A stretch of 64,000 nucleotides of DNA from Acinetobacter sp. Marseille-Q1618 (GTDB lineage: Bacteria; Pseudomonadota; Gammaproteobacteria; Pseudomonadales; Moraxellaceae), in the NCBI RefSeq assembly GCF_902809855.1, contig NZ_CADDWJ010000001.1, forward strand, positions 248,001 through 312,000, given 5' to 3'. The position numbers were made by a program, and so were the translations under genes. Shown here one piece after another: positions 8,299 through 16,556 of the stretch. The notes under the pieces were generated by a model. The model saw nothing but the letters and a program-made list of their open reading frames with translations, made no database searches and was not told the origin of the DNA. Numbering within the stretch: position 1 is the stretch's first letter; every line of letters starts with the position of its first letter.

Positions 8299-9695
8299 TC
8301 AATGGCTCTCACACGACTCATTTTTAAATCAATGATGGGGTGAGGGTAATCCAGTTGTAAATCAGGGTTTTTAGCATAAGGTTCATGGATGGTTTTTGCA
8401 TCCAGATGAGCAATTTCAGGTAACCATTTTCTTAAATAATCGCCATTTTCATCAAATTTTTTGGATTGGCTGATTGGATTAAAAATACGAAAATAAGGCA
8501 CAGCATCCGTTCCTGTAGAGGCACACCACTGCCAACCACCATTGTTTGCCGCCAAATCACCATCAATCAAATGCTGCATAAACCATTGTTCGCCCAAGCG
8601 CCAATCAATCAATAAATTTTTACACAGAAACATTGCAACGATCATACGCACACGATTATGCATCCAACCTGTTTGTAACATTTGACGCATACCCGCATCA
8701 ACAATCGGAATCCCTGTTTTTCCATGTTGCCATGCTTTAAGGTCTTGAGGAGCATCTCGCCACTGGATTTTTTGCGTATTGATTTTAAACGGTAAATTTT
8801 TAGAAACTTGTGGAAAATCAAATAAGATTTGTTGATAAAACTCTCGCCAAAGTAGCTCATCTAACCATGTTTGTTGTCCACTATTGTCAATATGAAAATG
8901 CCCTTGCTGTGCGCGAAATAGGGCATTTAAACAGTGACGAATGGATAAAATTCCCAAATTTAAATAAGGTGAAAGCTGACTGGTTGCGTCAAGATGTGGA
9001 AAGTCTCGAGCTGTTTGATAATTGGTTACTTGATGTTCTATAAAATCATCCAATAATCTATGTGCATGACTTTCACCAACGAGCCATTGTTGGCTTAATG
9101 GAGTTTGGTTAAAACCCAGTTGTTGTAAGCTTGGAATTTTATATTCAATTTCAATGTCTAATAATGCCTGCGGCTCAGGTGTTGGATAAGACTTTGGAAT
9201 CGAAATACTGAGCTGTTCATAGCAATATTTTTTAAACGCACCAAACACTTGATAGGGTTGATTAGATTTATTGCGAATCGAACCTATAGGGAAAATGCTG
9301 CGATCATGATATAAAATCAAATCATGCGCATGTTGATTGAGTAGTTTCTGGATCTGGTGATCACGATTGAGTTCATTTACACCACATTCGATATTGGCAT
9401 GCACATTTTCAATGTTGAGTGCCTTGCAGTGGTTTAGCATATGATTCGGAAGGTCTTTCCATTCAGGCACAATATCAATAATTAATGGAATATTGAGTAA
9501 ATTAAGTTGTTGTTTAAGCTCAGTAAGTTGTCTTAAATAGAAATCAATTTTGATGGGTGCATCGTGATGTTTGCGCCATTGCTCAGGTGAAAGTACAACC
9601 AATGCGATCGTATTTCCTGACTGTGTTGTATGCCAAAGTGCGGTATGGTCTTGAATGCGTAAATCTTGGCGAAACCAAATCAGTTGTCGTGTCAT
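8283..9695 (-). CDS. phrB: Deoxyribodipyrimidine photolyase
   Basis: The enzyme repairs cyclobutane pyrimidine dimers using light and FADH-. The 470-residue length matches class I photolyases. The N-terminal antenna-binding domain starts LIWFRQDLRIQDHTAL. The C-terminal FAD domain has the diagnostic segments PIVDAGMRQMLQTGWMHNR and DGDLAANNGGWQW followed by ASTGTDAVPYFRIFNP. It converges on the 7795 gene and has its own terminator. The upstream gap to the slyD end is about 150 bp. Confidence 0.96.
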   Translation of the reverse strand: MTRQLIWFRQDLRIQDHTALWHTTQSGNTIALVVLSPEQWRKHHDAPIKIDFYLRQLTELKQQLNLLNIPLIIDIVPEWKDLPNHMLNHCKALNIENVHANIECGVNELNRDHQIQKLLNQHAHDLILYHDRSIFPIGSIRNKSNQPYQVFGAFKKYCYEQLSISIPKSYPTPEPQALLDIEIEYKIPSLQQLGFNQTPLSQQWLVGESHAHRLLDDFIEHQVTNYQTARDFPHLDATSQLSPYLNLGILSIRHCLNALFRAQQGHFHIDNSGQQTWLDELLWREFYQQILFDFPQVSKNLPFKINTQKIQWRDAPQDLKAWQHGKTGIPIVDAGMRQMLQTGWMHNRVRMIVAMFLCKNLLIDWRLGEQWFMQHLIDGDLAANNGGWQWCASTGTDAVPYFRIFNPISQSKKFDENGDYLRKWLPEIAHLDAKTIHEPYAKNPDLQLDYPHPIIDLKMSRVRAIEAFKQ

Positions 9696-9796
9696 GATCT
9701 TAAAAAAGTGTACTTATGTATAAAATGAAATGAATTTCTAGGGTTGGAGAAGTATGATTTTAGTGTAAAAATCAAGAATAATAAAATCCAGATTAT

Positions 9797-9828
9797 AAAA
9801 AAGGCAAAGTATAAAACTTTGCCTTTTC
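9797..9828 (-). terminator. Terminator of slyD
   Basis: Stem AAAAGGCAAAGT / ACTTTGCCTTTT with a five-base loop. On the - strand it runs into a T tract. It sits 19 bases beyond the slyD stop. Confidence 0.85.
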
Positions 9829-9846
9829 AGTCAGATCGAAACGATC

Positions 9847-10329
9847 TTAGTGGTGATGACCACCTACACCGTGAACATGACCATGTTCTAATTCTTCAGC
9901 AGAAGCATCACGAATTTCAACGATTTCTACTTCAAAAGTAAGATCTTGACCCGCAAGAGGGAAGTTTGCATCTACAACAACATTGTCGCCTTCAACTGCT
10001 TTAACAGTTACGATTTGCACGCCATCTTCAGTTTGTGCTTGGAATTGCATACCTGCTTCGATGTTCTCAACACCTTGGAACATTTGTTTTGGTACTTCTT
10101 GAACTAAGTCAGGATTGTATTCGCCATAACCTTCAGCAGCAGGAACGTTAACTGTAAATTTATCACCTACAGTTTTGCCTTCTAACGCTTTTTCTAAACC
10201 AGGAATGATGTTGCCTGCGCCATGCAAATATGCGAGTGGCTCACCTTGTGATTTATCGAGAGTTTCCCCCTCAGCGTTAGTCAACGTGTAGTGGAAAGAA
10301 ACCACTTGGTTATTTGCAATAGCAGTCAT
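9847..10329 (-). CDS. slyD: FKBP-type peptidyl-prolyl isomerase, SlyD-like
   Basis: This is a prolyl isomerase and chaperone, a partner in folding and metal handling. The FKBP domain surrounds an inserted IF (chaperone) segment, EGYGEYNPDLVQEVPKQMF, typical of SlyD. The 160-residue protein ends in a short His-rich tail (HGHVHG...HHH), able to bind nickel but much shorter than in E. coli SlyD. There is no signal peptide, so it is cytoplasmic. It is a single-gene unit with its own terminator. Confidence 0.9.
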   Translation of the reverse strand: MTAIANNQVVSFHYTLTNAEGETLDKSQGEPLAYLHGAGNIIPGLEKALEGKTVGDKFTVNVPAAEGYGEYNPDLVQEVPKQMFQGVENIEAGMQFQAQTEDGVQIVTVKAVEGDNVVVDANFPLAGQDLTFEVEIVEIRDASAEELEHGHVHGVGGHHH

Positions 10330-10472
10330 GTTATTGATCCATACGATAATAGATAGTTATAAGTGTACATCATAAAGTGAAATGCAATTTTTGTAGACTA
10401 AATTTACGAAAAAAAAGCATTTTTGCCACTTTTTTGATGGTTTTTTCATTAATAAGGGCGAATTGTTAAATT

Positions 10473-11759
10473 TCAATGCAATTTTATCCGCGGTGCAATT
10501 TTCCGTGTAACAAAATCTTTTGCTGTGAGCAGTCCTGCATGGGCATAACCATAAATCGTGGCTTGATGTAACCGATAGAGTGACACGTACATTGATTTTG
10601 CCACAAAACCTTGTACATTCACTTGTCCAAGTAATTCGCCGACTGCTTTATTTTTGCTGAGTGAGACCAAAGAGCCTTTATCTGAGAATTGGAACATGGG
10701 TTGTTTGTTGCCATTCACACGTGCTTTGAGCGCATCAACCATAAAGGTTGCTTGTTGGCTTGCAACTTGAGCACGTGGGCCGAGTGCTGCTTCTCGTGCA
10801 TCCAAGATACAGTTGGCACAGTCGCCCATAGCAAAAATATTCGGGTCAGTTTTGGTTTGTAAGGTAGCATAGACCTCTAAACGCCCCATACGATCTTTTT
10901 TAAAATCTGGCAAATTTGCAATCACTGGAGGGGTTTTAATACCCGCAGCCCAAACTTTAAGTTCCGCTTGAATACTGGTGCCATCATTAAAATAGACTTT
11001 TTCAGCGTCAACTTTTTTCACACGTTTTGAGGTTAACACATCGATTTTCATGCGCTGTAACTGTTTATCCGCATGTTCTGCAATTTTCTCAGACAATGCT
11101 GGTAAAATACGATCTGCACCTTCGATTAAAGAAATTTTGACTTGGTTTGGATTGATTTTATTTAAACCGTAATTATAAAAATTTTGTTTGGCTTCAACCA
11201 GTTCAGCCGAAAGCTCAACACCTGTCGCACCTGCACCAATCACAGCAATATTCAAGCTACGTTCAGTATTTTTATTTTGTGCATCCAAATATAGATGTAA
11301 TAAATCTTGCTGAAAAATCTTGGCTTGTTTAAGACTATCTAAGTAATGACAGTACTCTTTGACACCTGGCGTGTTGAAATCATTAGATACTGAGCCCACA
11401 GCAAGCACTAAGGTATCGTATTCAACAATTTGTTGTTCACTCGCAGCTTCGTATTTAGTCGTTTGAGGTTTAACTAAGGTAATTTTTTTGTTTTCTCGGT
11501 CTAGATGTTCAAAACGACCTTGAATAAATTGGTAATGATGTTTTGCTGCATGTGCATAATAATTGGTTTCTTCATCATTGGGGTTCATCGTTCCCGCAGC
11601 GATTTCATGTAAAAGCGGTTTCCAAATGTGGGTGAGCTTTTGGTCAATCAATGTGATTTGGGCTTTTTTTGCTTTGCCTAGCGTGTCGCCAAGTTGTGTG
11701 ACCAGTTCCAAGCCGCCCACACCACCGCCGACAATCACAATATGATGAAGTTTTGACAT
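10473..11759 (-). CDS. ndh: Type II NADH dehydrogenase
   Basis: NDH-2 is a single-subunit, non-proton-pumping flavoenzyme that passes electrons from NADH to quinone at the inner membrane. The N-terminal FAD Rossmann motif is IVIVGGGVGGLEL. A second dinucleotide-binding motif, IAVIGAGATGVELSAEL, binds NADH in mid-protein. The region FAMGDCANCI is the conserved FAD-contacting GD motif. The 428-residue length is typical, with amphipathic C-terminal helices for membrane attachment. An AGGTAA Shine-Dalgarno precedes the ATG. Confidence 0.94.
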   Translation of the reverse strand: MSKLHHIVIVGGGVGGLELVTQLGDTLGKAKKAQITLIDQKLTHIWKPLLHEIAAGTMNPNDEETNYYAHAAKHHYQFIQGRFEHLDRENKKITLVKPQTTKYEAASEQQIVEYDTLVLAVGSVSNDFNTPGVKEYCHYLDSLKQAKIFQQDLLHLYLDAQNKNTERSLNIAVIGAGATGVELSAELVEAKQNFYNYGLNKINPNQVKISLIEGADRILPALSEKIAEHADKQLQRMKIDVLTSKRVKKVDAEKVYFNDGTSIQAELKVWAAGIKTPPVIANLPDFKKDRMGRLEVYATLQTKTDPNIFAMGDCANCILDAREAALGPRAQVASQQATFMVDALKARVNGNKQPMFQFSDKGSLVSLSKNKAVGELLGQVNVQGFVAKSMYVSLYRLHQATIYGYAHAGLLTAKDFVTRKIAPRIKLH

Positions 11760-11876
11760 AAATTACCTGATAGTTGTTATAGGGATGTGATTAATATGAC
11801 ACCGCTGAAACACTTTTCAAGATTTCTTGTCTTACGATTTACAATAAAGTTGAGTAAATACGTTGGTTTTTATATT

Positions 11877-13145
11877 TTAAAACCCAAAAATCGTTTTAAG
11901 CCACTCAATCAAACGTTCAAACCACGAAGCTTGTTCAATATGAACCTCATCTTCAATGTCAAAAGATTGTAGTAAAAGACCATTTTGATAGACATTTACT
12001 TTGGCTAAATGCATCATTTTTGCCAAAGGTGCAGTGAGTGAAGCCTCATTGAGTTCAACATTTAAATGTGTTTCTGTTTTTTGTAAGGGTTCAATTGCAA
12101 ATAATAAACCTGTTGCATCAGGCTGCATGATCTTAGAATTTAGATTATCAAATGTCATAAGATCAATAGGTTGGGCATTATTATATAAACTGGTCGTCAC
12201 AATTTGCGGTTTTTTGGCTTCAACTTTAAACATTTTCAAGGTAGATTTCACCACTGGAAGCTCAGCAATCAGTTGTTTGTCTTTGATCACAACCTCATCA
12301 CGGGTGTAGGCATACGCTAAATTTAATAATTTATGTGCAACTTCCGCACGTTTTGCCGCACTTTTTGTTCCCATGACCACCACAACCAAACGACGATCGG
12401 GCATCTCCCGATTAAAGGTTGGGCGATGTGCTGACAAAGCCAAATTGTATCCTGCAGCTTTGGTAAAACCTGTTTTTAAACCATCGACACTAGGATCAGT
12501 TTTTAAAACCAAATTGGTTGCATGATGAAAATGTTGTTTATAACTGAAACTCGGCATCACTGAATAATGCATATAATCAGGCGTGTGTTGGGTCACTGCT
12601 TGTCCTAACAATGCCATATCATGTGCAGAAGAAAAATGCTCAGGCATGGTAATCCCTGGCGCATTGCTAAAATGAGTATTTTTCATACCCAGCGCTTGAG
12701 CTTCTTGATTCATTCGGGCAATAAAAGCAGGCACAGTGCCAGAAATACGTTCTGCTAAGGTTACTGCCGCATCATTGGCAGACATGACAATCAAACCTGC
12801 AATGAGTTGATCCACTGAGATTTGTTCGCCTTCTTTGAGGTACATTTGCGACTCATCCCATTGCACCATTTTCACTACCGGTGTTGCGGTAAGAATTTCC
12901 TGTTTTTTTAAACGTCCTGCTTGTATTTCTTTTAAGGCAATATATGCCACCATCATTTTGGTCATGGATGCAGGCGCACGTTGCACATGACTATTGTACT
13001 CAGCAATGGTTTGTCCAGTTTGTGTGTCTAAAATCGTCCAAGCTTCTGCTTCTACTGACATCGGGTTGATATTTAAAAGAGCTGCATTGACTAACGTGGA
13101 ACAAAGAGAGCAGATAAAGACAAGCAAGTAAGTGACAATTTTCAA
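11877..13145 (-). CDS. dacC: D-alanyl-D-alanine carboxypeptidase, PBP5/6 family
   Basis: This low-molecular-weight penicillin-binding protein trims the terminal D-Ala from peptidoglycan pentapeptides. The active-site motifs are ordered: SMTK (catalytic Ser), SAND (SXN) and KTG. A signal peptide ends near LVNA, and the C-terminal PBP5_C beta domain is followed by an amphipathic anchor, WFERLIEWLKTIFGF. The frame is open to a TTG at 13163. A TTG at 13145, with AAGG 9 bases upstream, gives a cleaner signal sequence (MKIVTYLLVF), so I chose it; no ATG start is available. It is divergent from the M61 peptidase gene. Confidence 0.92.
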   Translation of the reverse strand: MKIVTYLLVFICSLCSTLVNAALLNINPMSVEAEAWTILDTQTGQTIAEYNSHVQRAPASMTKMMVAYIALKEIQAGRLKKQEILTATPVVKMVQWDESQMYLKEGEQISVDQLIAGLIVMSANDAAVTLAERISGTVPAFIARMNQEAQALGMKNTHFSNAPGITMPEHFSSAHDMALLGQAVTQHTPDYMHYSVMPSFSYKQHFHHATNLVLKTDPSVDGLKTGFTKAAGYNLALSAHRPTFNREMPDRRLVVVVMGTKSAAKRAEVAHKLLNLAYAYTRDEVVIKDKQLIAELPVVKSTLKMFKVEAKKPQIVTTSLYNNAQPIDLMTFDNLNSKIMQPDATGLLFAIEPLQKTETHLNVELNEASLTAPLAKMMHLAKVNVYQNGLLLQSFDIEDEVHIEQASWFERLIEWLKTIFGF

Positions 13146-13313
13146 GGAGGACAGCCTTAGCAATTCAGGAGGTGAAAAACATATCGCATGCTATGCTTTT
13201 TTCACTGTTCTGGCTAGTCAGTTTTCTATTCAAAAAGCACGAATAAAGCACAGCTTTGTAAAAAATGTTAATCTAATAAATAATTACCTTAAATATTTTT
13301 TTGAATACGGCTT

Positions 13314-15017
13314 ATGTTGCATTATCAAATTGAATTTGACGATTATCGTCAGCATCTCGTGCATGTTACTTTACGTTTTTTAGCAAACCCAACCCAAGTT
13401 TTATCGTTACCAACATGGATTCCGGGTAGTTATTTAATTCGTGAATTTGCTAAACATGTAGAAGCTGTAAAAGCCTATGATGAAGCAGGGCGTGAACTAA
13501 AAATTAGCAAGTTTGATAAGAATAAATGGCGTTTATTTAACACTGATCATGAACTGATTACTGTTGAATATGATGTTTATGCTTATGATTTATCTGTGCG
13601 TGGTGCATATGTCGATCAAACACGTTTATATGCAAATCCTGCATGTATTTGTTTGGGCTTGGAAGGTCAAGAACATAGCCCAATTGAAGTTGAATTGTTT
13701 TTACCTTCAGAGTTAAAACATTTTCAATTAGCAACAGGCTTAAAATCAAAAAGCTTGGTGAAGGGGCGATACACCCTAACTGCACAAAATTATGCAGAAT
13801 TGATCGATAGTCCATTTGAATTGGCGGAACAAACACGTTTTAGTTTTGAGGCGCAGGGTATTGCGCATGAGTTTGTTGTTTCGGGTCAACATGCCATGAA
13901 TGTTGAGCGTATGCAGCAAGACATTGAAAAAATCTGTGCAACTGAAATTGCTATGTTTGGTTCAGCGCCATTTGCAAACTATACGTTTATGACTATGGCG
14001 ACAGGTAATAGCTATGGTGGCTTAGAACATCCAAATAGTACCAGTTTAATTATTCCACGCGATGATTTACCAAAAGCTGATGAAGCGAGTGAACCTTCAG
14101 CAGATTATCAGCGTTTTCTTGGTTTGTGTAGTCATGAATATTTTCATTCTTGGTTGGTTAAATTTATTCGTCCTGAAAACCTAGCGACTTATGATTTGGA
14201 TAAAGAAAGTCTGACATCTTTACTTTGGATTTTTGAAGGCTTTACGTCGTATTATGATGACTTAATGTTGTATCGTAGTGGTGTGATTTCTCAACAATCC
14301 TATTTAAAATTACTAAAAGCACAGATTGATCGTTATTTACAAAATCCAGGACGTTTCATTCAAACCGTTGCAGAGTCGAGTTTTGATGCATGGATTAAGT
14401 TTTATCGCCAAGATGAAAACTCCAATAATGCAGGCACAAGCTACTATAACAAAGGCTGCTTAGTCGCATTATGCTTAGATTTAGGTTTGCGTATGAAAGG
14501 CTCAAGTCTTGATGCTTTGATGCGTAAACTGTATGAAAATACGCAAAATGGTATTCAAGTCAATGAAAGTACTATTTTCACGCTATGTGAAGAACTCACA
14601 GGTGTGAAATGGGTCGAGCAAATTAACCACTTGATTAATACCACTGAAGAATTACCATTGGATCAATTGTTCCCTGAATTTGGTATTGATTTTGAAGTGA
14701 AAAATGAAAAATCATTACCATTTGGTTTAAAAGTCTCCGACAAACCAGAAGGTGTGCTGATCCAACAAGCACGACGTGATGGAACAGGAGCAAAAGCAGG
14801 GTTGTCTGCCAATGATATGATCATTGCGATAAATGGTTTAAAAGCATCTGAAAAGTTATTGGAAAAATATTCAAAACAAGCAGCAAGTTTTACGGTTTTT
14901 GCTTTCCGTCATGATGAACTTTTGCAGTTTGAACTACAAGGTGGTGACGTTGAACTCAGTACTGTTGAGCTTAAAGTTGTAGATCAAAGTAAAGTTGATA
15001 AGTGGTTAGGTGTTTGA
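13314..15017 (+). CDS. M61-family glycyl aminopeptidase-like protease with PDZ domain
   Basis: The 567-residue zinc peptidase has an N-terminal beta domain starting MLHYQIEFDDYRQH. The catalytic motif HEYFH lies at nucleotides ~14133-14147 with a downstream Glu in LLWIFEGFTSYYDDL. A C-terminal PDZ domain spans about residues 455-545 (for example LIQQARRDGTGAKAGLSANDMIIAINGL). No signal peptide is seen, so it is probably cytoplasmic. Family members cleave glycine or alanine from short peptides; the substrate here is unknown. It is divergent from dacC and converges on the glycosyltransferase at 15273. Confidence 0.9.
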   Translation: MLHYQIEFDDYRQHLVHVTLRFLANPTQVLSLPTWIPGSYLIREFAKHVEAVKAYDEAGRELKISKFDKNKWRLFNTDHELITVEYDVYAYDLSVRGAYVDQTRLYANPACICLGLEGQEHSPIEVELFLPSELKHFQLATGLKSKSLVKGRYTLTAQNYAELIDSPFELAEQTRFSFEAQGIAHEFVVSGQHAMNVERMQQDIEKICATEIAMFGSAPFANYTFMTMATGNSYGGLEHPNSTSLIIPRDDLPKADEASEPSADYQRFLGLCSHEYFHSWLVKFIRPENLATYDLDKESLTSLLWIFEGFTSYYDDLMLYRSGVISQQSYLKLLKAQIDRYLQNPGRFIQTVAESSFDAWIKFYRQDENSNNAGTSYYNKGCLVALCLDLGLRMKGSSLDALMRKLYENTQNGIQVNESTIFTLCEELTGVKWVEQINHLINTTEELPLDQLFPEFGIDFEVKNEKSLPFGLKVSDKPEGVLIQQARRDGTGAKAGLSANDMIIAINGLKASEKLLEKYSKQAASFTVFAFRHDELLQFELQGGDVELSTVELKVVDQSKVDKWLGV

Positions 15018-15034
15018 TTTATAATGTTTAAAAG

Positions 15035-15274
15035 AAAAAGCACTCGCTTGAAGTTAATACTAGTCAGTTAAGCCAATTTATTGAATAGATTACTAGAAAT
15101 CTCCCCTAACCCCTCTTTGAGAAAGAGGGGAACTTCAAGTAACTAAAGTAATTTTTAGTAATTTTGCGTAGCAGTGCTACTCATCCCTCCTTTGAAAAAG
15201 GTGAGGAACATGTTCCGCAAGGGGGATTAAAAAAATTCTTAACTGATCAGCATTACTCGCCTGAGTGCTTTTTT
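15035..15274. repeat. 240-bp inverted-repeat element between convergent genes
   Basis: The ends are AAAAAGCACTC (15035-15045) and GAGTGCTTTTTT (15263-15274), a split terminator-like stem. Just inside, GTCAGTTAAG (15063-15072) faces CTTAACTGATC (15237-15247). A further nested pair is AATCTCCCCT near 15099 and AAGGGGGATT near 15219. Between them sit a compact CCCCTCTTTGAGAAAGAGGGG hairpin (about 15110-15130) and a CCCTCCTTTGAAAAAGGTGAGG segment. It looks like a palindromic intergenic repeat or MITE lodged in the loop of a bidirectional terminator. It has no coding potential I would accept. The right end overlaps the stop codon of the next gene. Confidence 0.6.
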
Positions 15275-16295
15275 AGGCATAGACTTTGTTCTTTTTCCGA
15301 GAGTTGGTTGTTTTATGGAAATGTCCTTGAAAATAAAGTCTGTCTAACTGTTGTACTAAAGGTATGAGCATGTCTGTTCTTTTGATAGGACTATAGTGTT
15401 CGATAATCTGCCCTAAATGTGTAATGGATTTTCTTTGAATATATTGATAATTCAAGTATTTTTCGATTAATTCATCTGTTTTAGCTTCATTTAAACAAAT
15501 TGCTGTAACAACAGCTCCTGTATGAATGGCTTCAGATAACATGGTAATGCTATCCTCTGTGACAAAAATATATTTACATTGTGCTAGTTTTTCAGACATT
15601 GTAACTTTTTGATGTTGGTCTATATATTCTATTTGCTGTATATGTAATAAATCTAAACTTTTAGTGTCTAAATTGGGTGTTCTACGTGAGCAAATTACAC
15701 TACCTTTCAACTGATGTGTACTGATAAAATGAGTAAACTGCTGAATCATATCAGCAAAATTTTGCTTTGAAAAAGGGTATTCTGTAGTTGATCCGCCTAA
15801 AAGTAGAACTGCATTATGCTGTTTTGGGAGATTATATTGTGTTGTAAAATTTGCAGAAACGGGAGGGGTTGGTAAAATAATTTGTTTACAATTCACATTT
15901 TGCGGTAAAGCTGTAATACTTAAATCAATCAGTTTTTCATTAAATTTTCTTAGATTTCCTACATATAAAAGTGGCAGATGAAATTTTTGAGACAAATACG
16001 CCGCATAGATCAAATTTGGCATACCTGAACAAATAATCATTTCAGCCTGTTGGATGTTAGCAGGTTCGGCTTTAAAAAATAGTTGCCCAAAGATCTTATA
16101 AAATATTGGAAAATTAGAGAGCTTTTTAAATAAACTGACCCATTTTTTACTCATTGACATGGGAAGCTGAAAAGCGTGAAAGCCTAATGCATATTTTTCT
16201 TGAACAATTTCAGCTACAGCAAGTGATGGATTTAAATGACCTTTTCGACCATCATGGATCACTATAACGGTTTTATTTGAAATAATCGCATTCAC
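15273..16295 (-). CDS. ELM1/GtrOC1-family putative glycosyltransferase
   Basis: This 340-residue protein has the start IVIHDGRKGHLNPSLAVAE, typical of the ELM1 family (first named from a plant mitochondrial fission protein). A mid-protein LLLGGSTTEYPF and an IFVTEDSITMLSEAI segment resemble the nucleotide-sugar site of GT-B enzymes. In Acinetobacter, relatives (GtrOC1) occur in lipooligosaccharide outer-core loci; here the gene stands alone, so the acceptor is unknown. It is cytoplasmic or peripheral, with no membrane segment. The last codon overlaps the inverted-repeat element. Confidence 0.75.
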   Translation of the reverse strand: MNAIISNKTVIVIHDGRKGHLNPSLAVAEIVQEKYALGFHAFQLPMSMSKKWVSLFKKLSNFPIFYKIFGQLFFKAEPANIQQAEMIICSGMPNLIYAAYLSQKFHLPLLYVGNLRKFNEKLIDLSITALPQNVNCKQIILPTPPVSANFTTQYNLPKQHNAVLLLGGSTTEYPFSKQNFADMIQQFTHFISTHQLKGSVICSRRTPNLDTKSLDLLHIQQIEYIDQHQKVTMSEKLAQCKYIFVTEDSITMLSEAIHTGAVVTAICLNEAKTDELIEKYLNYQYIQRKSITHLGQIIEHYSPIKRTDMLIPLVQQLDRLYFQGHFHKTTNSRKKNKVYA

Positions 16296-16490
16296 AATTG
16301 AACCTAATTCTGTATTGGGTTGATATTAGGCTAACTGTGTTTTATTAAATTATACTGAAGCTTAGATTAAAAGTTTTTTACACGCAAAAATGAAGGACAT
16401 AATTTTAAAAAACACATTTATTTCAATATTTATTTGATAAGTAATTTTTTGAAAAATTAGAAGTATTTAAGCTTAAATAATATTATGAGC

Positions 16491-16522
16491 TTAAAAATGG
16501 CTGTTAAAATTAACAGCCATTT
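16491..16522 (-). terminator. Terminator of the flotillin operon
   Basis: AAATGGCTGTTAA / TTAACAGCCATTT is a perfect 13-bp stem with a two-base loop, followed on the - strand by T residues, 35 bases beyond the flotillin stop. Confidence 0.85.
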
Positions 16523-16556
16523 ACATGAAAAAGTCTAACTTTTTAGATTTTAAAAA

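Noticed and set aside
9744..9941. + strand frame over the slyD terminator
   Set aside because: It consists of Lys-rich translation of AT-rich intergenic DNA and then antisense of slyD.
13132..13383. + strand frame in the dacC/M61 gap
   Set aside because: It overlaps the start of the M61 gene in another frame and the dacC start on the other strand; no domain.
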